From contig NZ_CP013979.1 in assembly GCF_001660485.1 (NCBI RefSeq), positions 1,736,001 through 1,800,000 of the forward strand: a DNA stretch of 64,000 nt. The letters run 5' to 3'. Origin of the DNA: Agromyces aureus. GTDB lineage: Bacteria; Actinomycetota; Actinomycetes; Actinomycetales; Microbacteriaceae. The notes below the pieces were generated by a model. The model saw only the letters and a list, made by a program, of their open reading frames with translations, did no database searches and was not told the origin of the DNA. Within the stretch, counting starts at the first letter, position 1. Each line of letters starts with the position of its first letter. This document shows positions 8,729-17,307 of this stretch, one piece after another. The position numbers and the translations under genes are program-made.

Positions 8729-10470
8729 GCGCGGCATCCGACCCTCTGCTCGCGGATCTCGACGATGAGCAGCGCGTCGCGGCCGAGGCCCTGCTCGGGC
8801 CGGTGTGCATCCTGGCCGGTGCCGGAACGGGCAAGACCCGGGCGATCACGCATCGCATCGCCTACGGGGTCGCGAGCGGAACGTACGATCCGGCCAGGGT
8901 GATGGCGCTCACGTTCACGTCGCGCGCGGCGGCCGAGCTGCGCGAGCGGCTCCGCCTGCTCGGCGCCGGCGGGGTTCCGGTGCGCACGTTCCACGCGGCG
9001 GCGCTCGCGCAGCTGAACCACTTCTGGCCGCTCGTCGTGGGCGGCAGCGCACCACGGGTGCTCGAGTACAAGGGCCGGTTGCTGGGTGCCGCGGCGGAGT
9101 CGATCCGCCTGCGCGTCGACCAGCCCACGCTCCGCGACGTCGCGGCCGAGATCGAATGGCGCAAGGTCGGCCTGCTGACGCCGGCGGCGTACGAGGCCCG
9201 TCTGGCGGCGCGCGGCACCCCTGGCACGCTCGAAGCCGACCAGTTCCACGACCTGGTGGCGGCGTACGAGCGCATCAAGGACGAACGGCGCCAGCTCGAC
9301 TTCGAGGACGTGCTGCTCGCCACCTCCGGCATGGTCGAGGCCGAGGCATCCGTCGCCATGCAGGTGCACGAGAGCTACCGCCACTTCGTCGTCGACGAGT
9401 ACCAGGACGTCTCGCCGGCCCAGCAGCACCTGCTCGACCTGTGGCTCGGCGATCGCAGCGAGCTCTGCGTCGTCGGCGACGCGAGCCAGACGATCTACTC
9501 GTTCGCGGGCGCGACGCCGGAGTACCTGCTCGGGTTCGAACGTCGATTCGCGGATGCCACGGTCGTGCGTCTCGAGCGCAACTACCGGTCGATCGAGCCG
9601 ATCGTCGAGGCCGCCAACCGCCTCATGCGCGGACGCACCGGCGCGCTGCAGCTTCGCGCGGCGAGCGCCGAGAAGCTCGGCGAGGAACCCGTGGTCACGT
9701 CCTACGCCGACGAGCTCGCCGAGGCGCGCGGCGTGGCGACGGCGATCCGCAACCGCATCGACGCGGGCGCGGCACCCGAGCAGATCGCCGTGCTCATGCG
9801 CGTCAACTCGCAGTCGGCGATGCTCGAGCACGCGCTCGACGAGGTCGGCGTCGCGTCGCGGATCCGCGGCAACGTCCGCTTCTTCGACCAGCCCGAGGTG
9901 CGCCAGGCGGTGCAGGCACTGCGGGCCGCGGCCCTGACGATCGCGAACGAACCGCTCTTCAAGTCGGTGAGCGACGTGCTGCGATCGCTCGGATGGACCG
10001 CGCAGGCGCCCGACGGCCCCGGAGCGGTGCGCGGGCGCTGGGAGTCGCTGAACGCACTCGCGCGGCTCGTGGACGACGCCCAGCCCGGCACGACGTTCCG
10101 CGCATTCGCCGACGACCTGCGTGCTCGCGCCGAGGCGCAGCACGAGCCGACCGTGCAGGCCGTGACGCTCGCGACCCTGCACTCGGCGAAGGGCCTCGAG
10201 TGGGACGAGGTGCACATCGTCGGACTGACCGAGGGCATGCTCCCGATCGCCTACGCGAAGGGGCTCGACGCGATCGACGAGGAGCGGCGTCTCTTCTACG
10301 TGGGCGTCACGCGCGCCAGGCGACGGCTGTCGCTGAGCTGGGCCCGTCTCGGCGGTCAGCAGCGGGCAGTGCGAGAGGAATCGCGATTCCTGCGGGAGCT
10401 CGGCACCCGCACTCCGGATGCTCCGCGTGCTCGCGTCGGCGACCCGACGACCCCCGCCGGTCGAAGCTGA
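8725..10470 (+). CDS. uvrD2: ATP-dependent DNA helicase UvrD2
   Basis: This is an SF1A helicase of 581 residues starting at a GTG that overlaps the nudC stop (GTGA). It has Walker A (LAGAGTGKT, Lys 37), VVDEYQDVS, GDASQTIYSFAG, the LATLHSAKGLEWDEV motif and a terminal VGVTRARRRLSLSW. It is shorter than mycobacterial UvrD2 (about 700 residues) and lacks a recognisable C-terminal HRDC domain and the Zn tetracysteine segment. The last 164 nt overlap the 3' end of the opposite-strand gene. UvrD2 unwinds 3'-tailed duplexes in repair; association with adnAB and nudC recurs in actinobacteria. Confidence 0.9.
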   Translation: MSAASDPLLADLDDEQRVAAEALLGPVCILAGAGTGKTRAITHRIAYGVASGTYDPARVMALTFTSRAAAELRERLRLLGAGGVPVRTFHAAALAQLNHFWPLVVGGSAPRVLEYKGRLLGAAAESIRLRVDQPTLRDVAAEIEWRKVGLLTPAAYEARLAARGTPGTLEADQFHDLVAAYERIKDERRQLDFEDVLLATSGMVEAEASVAMQVHESYRHFVVDEYQDVSPAQQHLLDLWLGDRSELCVVGDASQTIYSFAGATPEYLLGFERRFADATVVRLERNYRSIEPIVEAANRLMRGRTGALQLRAASAEKLGEEPVVTSYADELAEARGVATAIRNRIDAGAAPEQIAVLMRVNSQSAMLEHALDEVGVASRIRGNVRFFDQPEVRQAVQALRAAALTIANEPLFKSVSDVLRSLGWTAQAPDGPGAVRGRWESLNALARLVDDAQPGTTFRAFADDLRARAEAQHEPTVQAVTLATLHSAKGLEWDEVHIVGLTEGMLPIAYAKGLDAIDEERRLFYVGVTRARRRLSLSWARLGGQQRAVREESRFLRELGTRTPDAPRARVGDPTTPAGRS

Positions 10471-11350
10471 CGGATGCCGCGGCCAGGCGATGGCCGGCCC
10501 GCGTGCCGGCCGACCCGCCGAAGCCGACCCCGAACCCCGCCTCGAGCACAGCGCCAAGCGCAGCGTCGAGCCCAGCATCGACGTGATCGTCGAATCGGTC
10601 GTCGACGGCGGCGGCCGCGAGCGCGGCAGCGTCGAAGCGCAGGCGAGCGGGTTCCACAGGGGCCGGTCGACCGGCGAGCTGCGCGGCGATCACGGGCCAG
10701 GCGGCATCCGCGTCGCGTGCCGCGAGGTCGAGGCAACGCAGGCACGGGCCGCGACCCGGCTCGACGAACGGGCCGACGCGGACGCCCGCGTCGTCGCCGA
10801 CGACGGCGAGGTGCGGCAGGTCGCGGCGGAGCCATGGCAGGTGCCGCGCGGGCGTGACGGCCCAGGCGGCGACGATCACGACGACGTCCGGGCCGGGAAG
10901 GTCCGCGGGGTGCGCGGCCTCGCCGGGCGCGAGCGGCTGGAGCCGGATCACCGCGTGGCCGAGCGCCGAGAGGTTCGCGGCGATGAGGTCGGGGAGCGGG
11001 CCGGTGCCGTCGACGGCGACGGTCCGTGGGCGGCGGGCCGCGGCATCCGCTCGCCCGTGCTCGGCTCGGGACGTCGCCGAGGCCCGCGCACCGGCACGGT
11101 CGTCGTCATCCCCGACGAACCCCGCCGCCAACCGGTCGACGACCTCGTGCACGCGTTCGGGCGACGCGCCGAGGCCGGAGCCGATCGTGAGGAGCGTCGA
11201 GAGGTGCACGCCGTGCCGCAGCGCCGCGATGAGGCCCGTCTCGACGTCGCCCGCGCCCTCGAACACCGCGATCGGGGCCGCGGCGCCCACCTGCAGGTCG
11301 TCGGGGGTGCGCCAGACGAGGGGGAGTGCGGGGTCCAACCTGAGCGTCAT
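10307..11350 (-). CDS. ThiF/TOMM leader-binding-like protein, stand-alone
   Basis: The protein is about 347 residues. Its N-terminal 75 residues look like the winged-helix part of peptide-recognition/cyclodehydratase-partner proteins (PLVWRTPDDLQVG...). The middle has a degenerate Rossmann-like segment (VAVDGTGPLPDLIAANLSALGHAV), and the C-terminal half holds GPCLRCLDL and HPECGCR, the two Cys pairs typical of the zinc site in TOMM precursor-binding and E1-like proteins. No precursor peptide, YcaO or dehydrogenase gene is nearby, so it is not part of a visible RiPP cluster. ATG 11350 is chosen over a Arg-rich upstream extension. The frame runs past the CGC motif another 25 codons, overlapping uvrD2 by 164 nt. 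Function unknown. Confidence 0.65.
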   Translation of the reverse strand: MTLRLDPALPLVWRTPDDLQVGAAAPIAVFEGAGDVETGLIAALRHGVHLSTLLTIGSGLGASPERVHEVVDRLAAGFVGDDDDRAGARASATSRAEHGRADAAARRPRTVAVDGTGPLPDLIAANLSALGHAVIRLQPLAPGEAAHPADLPGPDVVVIVAAWAVTPARHLPWLRRDLPHLAVVGDDAGVRVGPFVEPGRGPCLRCLDLAARDADAAWPVIAAQLAGRPAPVEPARLRFDAAALAAAAVDDRFDDHVDAGLDAALGAVLEAGFGVGFGGSAGTRAGHRLAAASVSFDRRGSSGRRREHAEHPECGCRAPAGIAIPLALPAADRRDGPSSATAVAWRA

Positions 11351-11440
11351 GCGGCGAGCATGCCCGATCCGACGACGGCGCCGCCGCATCCGTCCACAGG
11401 ACGGGATGCGGCGGCGCGGTCGGGGAGCCGGGTGCGAAGC

Positions 11441-12847
11441 TCAGACCGGGGACGGACCATCGCCGGAGTCGGGGGCCTCGCCGCCTTCGCCGGGCGCTGC
11501 GGGCGTCTCGCCGCGAAGCAGCGCCTCGAGCGCCTGGTCGAACTCCTCATCGGCCTCGCTGACGGCCGATTCGCCGCCCGTGAGCCGCGCGATGAGGCTG
11601 GTCGGGTCGTCGAGGTCCTCGCTCGTCGGCAGGAGGTCGGGGTGAGCCCAGAGCGCGTCGCGCGCCTCGATGCCGACCGCATCGGTGACCGCGCGCCACA
11701 TGGCCGCGGCCTCGCGCATGCGGCGGGGGCGGATCTCGAGGCCCACGAGGGTCGCGAACGCCGACTCGGCCGGGCCGCCCGTGGCGCGACGGCGGCGGAT
11801 GGTCTCGGCGATCGCGTCGGACTTCGGCAGGCGGCTCGTCGCATCGGCGGTGGCCTGGTCGACCCAGCCCTCGATGAGGGCGAGCATGGTCTCCAGCCGC
11901 GCGAGCGCCTCCTGCTGGGGACCGCTCTTCGCACTGATGAGTGCGCCGGACTCGACGGCGTGACGCAACTCGTCGGTGTTCGTCGGGTTCGACGGGTCGA
12001 AGCCCTCGGCGAGCTGCTCGAGACGCTCGGTGTCGATCTCGATGCCGCGCGCGTAGGCCGTGATCGCGCTGATGAGGTTCAGGCGGAGCCAGCGGGCGTG
12101 ACGGAAGAGCCGTGCGTGCGCGAGCTCGCGCACCGCGAGGTAGAGCTCGATCTCGCTGGACGGGATGTCGAGATCGGCGCCGAACTCGGCGACGTTCTGC
12201 GGGATGAGCGCCGCGCGGCCGTCGGCCTGCAGCGGGATGCCGACGTCGCCGCCCGAGACCACCTCGGACGCGAGCTGACCGACGACCTGCCCGAGCTGCA
12301 TGGCGAACATCGCACCGCCGATGCCGCGCATGAGCTTGCTCGCGCCGGCGATCATCGACTGCATCTCTTCGGGCGCCTGCTCGCGCATGACGCGGGTCAG
12401 CGCGTCGGCGATGCTGAGGGCGACCGGCTCGGCGAGCTGGGTCCAGATCGGCATCGTCGCGGCGACCCAGCCACGGCGGGTCAGCAGTTCGGGGGAGTCG
12501 GGCAGACGACCGAACACGACGGCCTCGTCGAGCCAGAGCGAGGCGACCTGCAGGGCCTGGTCGAGACGCGCGCGCTCCTCGTCGGTGACCTGCAGCTGAG
12601 CGGATGCCGCGCGCTGCTCGCCCTGGCGCAGGGCTGCGCTCCAGTCGATGCCGTCGTCGGCGTGGCTCATGGCCTGCTGGAGCTGGCTGAAGAGTGCCGC
12701 CACGCTCGCCGGATCGTTCGGCAGGCCGGCGGCCCCCGCGAGCTGAGCCGGATCGATGCCGCCCCCGCCGGAGAGCAGATTGCGCAGCATCTCTCGGAAC
12801 TCCTCTTCGGAGTTCTTGTCGCCCGGCTCGTCGTCCCGTTCGGCCAC
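11441..12847 (-). CDS. Zinc-dependent metalloprotease-like protein, DUF2342 family
   Basis: This 468-residue soluble protein matches the actinobacterial DUF2342 (zincin-like, Rv3195-type) family: a Gly/Asp-rich N-terminus, an Ala-rich helical middle (MRGIGGAMFAMQLGQVVGQLA), VRELAHARLFRHARWLRLN, MLALIEGWVDQAT, and a Gly/Pro/Asp tail. The glutamate-histidine core of the family is ELAH here. Start GTG 12847 is chosen because GGAGGT sits 7 nt upstream; a GTG at 12856 would overlap that ribosome site. TACGGT further upstream is a plausible -10. It is divergent from the PDZ-S16 protease gene, the same pairing as in mycobacteria. Confidence 0.8.
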   Translation of the reverse strand: MAERDDEPGDKNSEEEFREMLRNLLSGGGGIDPAQLAGAAGLPNDPASVAALFSQLQQAMSHADDGIDWSAALRQGEQRAASAQLQVTDEERARLDQALQVASLWLDEAVVFGRLPDSPELLTRRGWVAATMPIWTQLAEPVALSIADALTRVMREQAPEEMQSMIAGASKLMRGIGGAMFAMQLGQVVGQLASEVVSGGDVGIPLQADGRAALIPQNVAEFGADLDIPSSEIELYLAVRELAHARLFRHARWLRLNLISAITAYARGIEIDTERLEQLAEGFDPSNPTNTDELRHAVESGALISAKSGPQQEALARLETMLALIEGWVDQATADATSRLPKSDAIAETIRRRRATGGPAESAFATLVGLEIRPRRMREAAAMWRAVTDAVGIEARDALWAHPDLLPTSEDLDDPTSLIARLTGGESAVSEADEEFDQALEALLRGETPAAPGEGGEAPDSGDGPSPV

Positions 12848-13005
12848 GTGAGCCACCTCCAGTCAAGTTCTCTCCACCGTAGCGCCGCGGTGCGGACGCG
12901 AGGCTGGGAAATGGCTTAAGCTGGGCGTTCCCGGTGTCCGCCTGTCGCGAACAGGCGCGGCATCCGGCGGATCTCGGCGTCAGCACCGTCCGGAAGGAAC
13001 CATCG

Positions 13006-14130
13006 ATGGCACTCTTCGCCGACGACCACTCGCCGAGCCTCGACGAACCGGCCCGCGTCGCTGCGCCCCGCCCGTTCCGCGAGCGCTTCGGCGGCTGGGC
13101 GGCCGTGGTCGCGGTCGTGATCGCCGTGCTGTTCGCGCTGCTGCCCTCGCCCTACGTCATCGAGCGACCCGGTCCCGTGTACGACACGCTCGGCACAGCC
13201 GAGCACGACGGCGAGGAGATCCCGCTCATCGCCATCCCCGACGAGACGACCTACCCCACAGAGGGCGAGCTCAACCTGCTCACCGTCTCGGTCGTCGGGC
13301 GTCCAGGCGCGACGCCCAGCTGGTTCGAGGTCATGCGGGCCTGGTTCGACACCCGGCAGTCGGTCATCCCCGTCGAGGCGGTGTTCCCCGCGGGCGTGAC
13401 CGACAAGGACCGCGATGCGCAGAACGCGGCCGCCATGGTCGACTCCCAGCAGGACGCGATCGCCGCCGCGCTCGTCGAGCTCGGCTACGACTTCCCGCGC
13501 GAGGTCACCGTCTCCGGAATCGCCGAGGGCTCGCCGGCCGAGGGCGTGCTCGAGGACGACGACGTGATCGAAGCCGTGAACGATGTCGACGTGAACTCGA
13601 TCGACGAATTGCGCGCGGCCGTCCAGGAGAACGGCGGCGATCAGCCCGCCCGGTTGCGGGTGCTGCGCGACGGCGCCGAGGTCCCACTCGAGGTCACGCC
13701 GGCCGACAACTCCGGCGTCTTCGTGCTCGGCGTGGGCGTGCGCATGGTCTACGAGTTCCCGATCGACGTCGAGCTCCAGCTCGACGACGTGGGCGGCCCG
13801 AGCGCCGGCATGATGTTCGCGCTCGGCATCGTCGACGAACTGACCCCGGGCGCCATGACCGGCGGCGAGATCATCGCGGGCACCGGCACCATCGACTCCG
13901 CGGGTGCGGTCGGGCCCATCGGCGGCATCCGCCAGAAGCTCTGGGGGGCGAAGGATGCCGGTGCCACCGTGTTCCTCGCACCCGAGTCGAACTGCGACGA
14001 GGTCACGGGCAACATCCCCGACGGCGTCGACGTGTTCGCCGTCGAGACCCTCGACCAGGCCCGCGCGGTCGTCGAGGCCGCCGGTGAGGGCGCGGACATG
14101 GGCGACTTCGCCACCTGCCCGGTCTCCTGA
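13006..14130 (+). CDS. Membrane-anchored PDZ and Lon-type (S16) serine protease
   Basis: The 374-residue protein has one N-terminal membrane anchor (about 28-48, WAAVVAVVIAVLFALL), an extracytoplasmic PDZ domain (about 165-235, VSGIAEGSPAEGVLEDDDVI) and a C-terminal S16 peptidase domain. The catalytic dyad is visible: Ser about 266 in GGPSAGMMF and Lys about 311 in GGIRQKLWGAK, 45 residues apart as in Lon. There is no AAA+ domain, as in YlbL/Rv3194c relatives. ATG 13006 follows GGAAGGAA. An envelope quality-control role is inferred; the family function is not well defined. It lies directly upstream of the UPF0182 gene. Confidence 0.88.
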   Translation: MALFADDHSPSLDEPARVAAPRPFRERFGGWAAVVAVVIAVLFALLPSPYVIERPGPVYDTLGTAEHDGEEIPLIAIPDETTYPTEGELNLLTVSVVGRPGATPSWFEVMRAWFDTRQSVIPVEAVFPAGVTDKDRDAQNAAAMVDSQQDAIAAALVELGYDFPREVTVSGIAEGSPAEGVLEDDDVIEAVNDVDVNSIDELRAAVQENGGDQPARLRVLRDGAEVPLEVTPADNSGVFVLGVGVRMVYEFPIDVELQLDDVGGPSAGMMFALGIVDELTPGAMTGGEIIAGTGTIDSAGAVGPIGGIRQKLWGAKDAGATVFLAPESNCDEVTGNIPDGVDVFAVETLDQARAVVEAAGEGADMGDFATCPVS

Positions 14131-14283
14131 CCGTCGCACGTCGCCGACACATGCGGCACGCGGCATCCGACCCGCCATTCGTTACGAAGTTCCCAGCCGG
14201 AAGGCGCCCTCTCGCGGCTTCCGCCCTGCTCGGCGAACGTAGGATGGAGGTTCGATCCCGTCGCGACCGAATGAGGCCCGAGA

Positions 14284-17205
14284 GTGTCAGCAACACAGCC
14301 GCAAGAACCGAGGATTTCGCGCCGTCGTGCGCCGATCGCCCTGACGATCGGGGTGTTGGCCGTGCTGGTGATCGCATTCTTCGTGTTCACCGGACTCTAC
14401 GCCGACGTGCTCTGGTACGACCAGCTCGGGTTCCTCGAGGTGCTGACCACGCAGTGGATCGCGCGCACGGTGCTCTTCATCATCGGGTTCCTCGCGATGG
14501 CCGTGCCCGTGTGGGCGTCGATCCAGATCGCGTACCGCACGCGGCCCGTCTACGCGAAGTTCAACTCGCAGCTCGACCGCTACCAGGAGGTCTTCGAGCC
14601 CCTGCGCCGGCTCGCGATGTACGGCGTGCCGGTCGTGCTCGGCATCTTCGCCGGCGTCTCGACCTCGAGCCGGTGGGACCTCACCCTCACCTGGCTGAAC
14701 CGCACGCCCTTCGGCTCGACCGACCCGCAGTTCGGGTTCGACCTCGGCTTCTACGTCTTCGAGCTGCCGTTCTACCGCTCGATCGTGGGCTTCGCCTCGG
14801 CCGTCGTGCTGCTGTCGCTGCTGCTCGTCGCGGCCACGAACTACCTCTACGGCGCGATCCGCGTGAACGGCCGCGAGGTCGTCATCTCGAAGTCGGCCCG
14901 CGTGCAGATCGCGATCACCGCCGGCCTCTACCTGCTGCTGCAGGGCGTCAGCATCTGGCTCGACCAGTACGCGACGGTCACCGAGACGGGCTCCCTCATC
15001 ACGGGTGCCGCCTACACCGACGTGAACGCCGTCATCCCCGGCCGCCAGATCCTCGCCGTCGCAGCCGCGATCGTGGCCGTGCTGTTCATCGTGACGGCGA
15101 TCATCGGGCGTTGGCGCCTGCCGCTCGTGGGCGTCGCCCTGCTCGTCGTGTCGAGCCTGCTCATCGGCTCGCTCTACCCGTGGGTCGTGCAGCGGTTCCA
15201 GGTCGACCCGAGCCCCCGCACGCTCGAGGCGGAGTACATCCAGCGCAACATCGACCTCACCCGTGACGCGTACGGCATCGCCGACGCCGAGGAGATCCCG
15301 TTCGAGGCGCAGACCACGGCCGAGCCCGGCGCGCTCCGCGCCGACGCCGAGACCACGGCGAACATCCGACTCATGGACCCGCTCGTGATCAGCCCGGCGT
15401 TCCAGCAGCTCGAGCAGTTCCGCCAGTACTACCAGTTCCCCGACGCGCTCGACGTCGACCGCTACGAGATCGACGGCAAGACGCAGGACACGGTCGTCGC
15501 GGTGCGAGACCTCAAGGTCTCGGGCCTCGGCGACGCCGAGACCTGGTACAACTCCCACATCGTCTACACGCACGGCTACGGTCTCGTGGCCGCGGCGGGC
15601 AACCAGCGATCGGCCGGCGGCCAGCCGGTGTTCCTGCAGTCCGGCATCCCCTCGACGGGTGCGCTCGGCGAGTTCGAGCCGCGGGTCTACTTCGGTGAGA
15701 CCTCGCCCGACTACTCGATCGTGGGCGCGCCAGAGGGCACCAAGCCCGTCGAGCTCGACTACCCGGCCGGCGGTGAGAACGACGAGCAGACGCAGACGAC
15801 GTTCACCGGCGACGGTGGCCCGAAGCTCGACAACATCTTCACGAAGCTCGTCTACGCGCTGAAGTTCCAGTCGGAGCAGATCTTCCTCTCCGACGCCGTG
15901 AACACGTCGTCGCAGATCCTCTACGAGCGCGACCCGATCGAGCGCGTGCGCAAGGCCGCCCCGTACCTCACGCCCGACTCCGACGCGTACCCGTCGGTGG
16001 TCGACGGTCGCGTCGTCTGGATCGTCGACGCGTACACGCTGACCGACCAGTACCCGTACTCGAACAAGGTCAGCATGAGCGAGGCGATCGCCGACAGCGA
16101 GACCCTGCCTCAGACCCTGCCGTTCGACGAGGTCAACTACATCCGCAACTCGGTCAAGGCCACGGTCGACGCCTACGACGGCTCGGTGACCCTCTACGCC
16201 TGGGATGACGAGGACCCGATCCTCAAGACCTGGCAGAAGGTGTTCCCCACCACGGTCAAGCCGATGAGCGAGATGTCGGGCGACCTGATGACCCACGTGC
16301 GTTATCCGGCCGACCTGTTCAAGATGCAGCGCGCCGTGCTGGGTCGCTACCACGTGACCGACGCGGGCGCCTTCTACTCGCGTGAAGACGCGTGGACGAC
16401 CCCGAAGGAGCCGACCGAGCCCGCCAACACCACGCTGCTGCAGCCGCCGTACTACCTGACGATGCAGATGCCGGGCCAGGACGCCCCGTCGTACTCGCTG
16501 TACACGACGTTCATCCCCGAGGCGAGCGGCGAGCAGAGCCGCAACGTGCTCCGCGGCTACCTCGCGGTCGACGCCGACGCCGGCAGCACCGACGGCAAAC
16601 GGGCCGAAGGGTACGGCAAGCTGAGGCTGCTGACCCTGCCCGAAGACGACAACGTACCCGGGCCGGGTCAGGTGCAGGCCACGTTCAACTCCGACCCCAC
16701 GGTGTCGCAGTCGCTGAACCTGCTGAAACAGGGCCAGTCCGACGTGATCAACGGCAACCTGCTCACGGTGCCCGTCGGCGGTGGTCTGCTCTACGTGCAG
16801 CCGGTCTTCGTGAAGTCCACGGGCAACACGAGCTATCCGCTGCTGCAGAAGGTGCTCGTGGCGTTCGGCGACGACATCGCCTTCCAGGACACCCTCGACC
16901 TGGCGCTCGACGTGCTGTTCGGCGGCGATTCCGGGGCCGATGCCGGTGACAACGCGGTCGACCCGAACGCTCCGCCCGAGACGCCGACTGAGGGCGACGG
17001 CACCGGCGACGGCACCGAGACGCCGACCGATGGCACCACGGGCCAGAGCGCCGAGATGCAGCAGCTGCTGCGCGACGCGTCCGGGTTCCTGAAGGCCAAG
17101 CAGGCGGCCCTCGCCGACGGTGACTGGGCGGCGTACGGCGCAGCCGACGCGCAGCTCGCCGAGACGATCGCCAAGATGCTGGCCCTCACCGACGGCGGCC
17201 AGTAA
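14284..17205 (+). CDS. UPF0182 family large membrane protein
   Basis: This 973-residue protein fits UPF0182/COG1615. The first 320 residues contain about seven transmembrane helices (IALTIGVLAVLVIAFFVFTGLYADVLWY first), followed by a large extracytoplasmic region (YPSVVDGRVVWIVDAYT, MTHVRYPADLFKMQ) and an acidic Thr/Pro/Gly linker (about 895-925) before a short helical end. Start is GTG 14284; a TAGGAT -10 candidate lies at about 14239, and no strong ribosome site is visible. Function is unknown, but it is conserved beside the PDZ-S16 protease and DUF2342 gene across actinobacteria, which suggests a common envelope role. Confidence 0.9.
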   Translation: MSATQPQEPRISRRRAPIALTIGVLAVLVIAFFVFTGLYADVLWYDQLGFLEVLTTQWIARTVLFIIGFLAMAVPVWASIQIAYRTRPVYAKFNSQLDRYQEVFEPLRRLAMYGVPVVLGIFAGVSTSSRWDLTLTWLNRTPFGSTDPQFGFDLGFYVFELPFYRSIVGFASAVVLLSLLLVAATNYLYGAIRVNGREVVISKSARVQIAITAGLYLLLQGVSIWLDQYATVTETGSLITGAAYTDVNAVIPGRQILAVAAAIVAVLFIVTAIIGRWRLPLVGVALLVVSSLLIGSLYPWVVQRFQVDPSPRTLEAEYIQRNIDLTRDAYGIADAEEIPFEAQTTAEPGALRADAETTANIRLMDPLVISPAFQQLEQFRQYYQFPDALDVDRYEIDGKTQDTVVAVRDLKVSGLGDAETWYNSHIVYTHGYGLVAAAGNQRSAGGQPVFLQSGIPSTGALGEFEPRVYFGETSPDYSIVGAPEGTKPVELDYPAGGENDEQTQTTFTGDGGPKLDNIFTKLVYALKFQSEQIFLSDAVNTSSQILYERDPIERVRKAAPYLTPDSDAYPSVVDGRVVWIVDAYTLTDQYPYSNKVSMSEAIADSETLPQTLPFDEVNYIRNSVKATVDAYDGSVTLYAWDDEDPILKTWQKVFPTTVKPMSEMSGDLMTHVRYPADLFKMQRAVLGRYHVTDAGAFYSREDAWTTPKEPTEPANTTLLQPPYYLTMQMPGQDAPSYSLYTTFIPEASGEQSRNVLRGYLAVDADAGSTDGKRAEGYGKLRLLTLPEDDNVPGPGQVQATFNSDPTVSQSLNLLKQGQSDVINGNLLTVPVGGGLLYVQPVFVKSTGNTSYPLLQKVLVAFGDDIAFQDTLDLALDVLFGGDSGADAGDNAVDPNAPPETPTEGDGTGDGTETPTDGTTGQSAEMQQLLRDASGFLKAKQAALADGDWAAYGAADAQLAETIAKMLALTDGGQ

Positions 17206-17223
17206 CCGTAGTCCGAACACGAC

Positions 17224-17256
17224 CGATGGCCGGCAGGGATTCCCTGCCGGCCATCG
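17224..17256. terminator. Bidirectional terminator hairpin
   Basis: A perfect 15-16 bp inverted repeat (CGATGGCCGGCAGGG / CCCTGCCGGCCATCG) with a 1-3 nt loop lies between the convergent UPF0182 and chitinase genes. There is no T tract. Confidence 0.75.
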
Positions 17257-17307
17257 GCGTTCATTCGTGCGCTCCCGATGCGTGCCCGAGCTGACGCGCA
17301 GGGCGCG

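Noticed and set aside
14287..17220. A 977-codon open frame antisense to the UPF0182 gene
   Set aside because: It is a GC-bias shadow of the gene; the translation is a Val/Glu/Arg-rich string without motifs.
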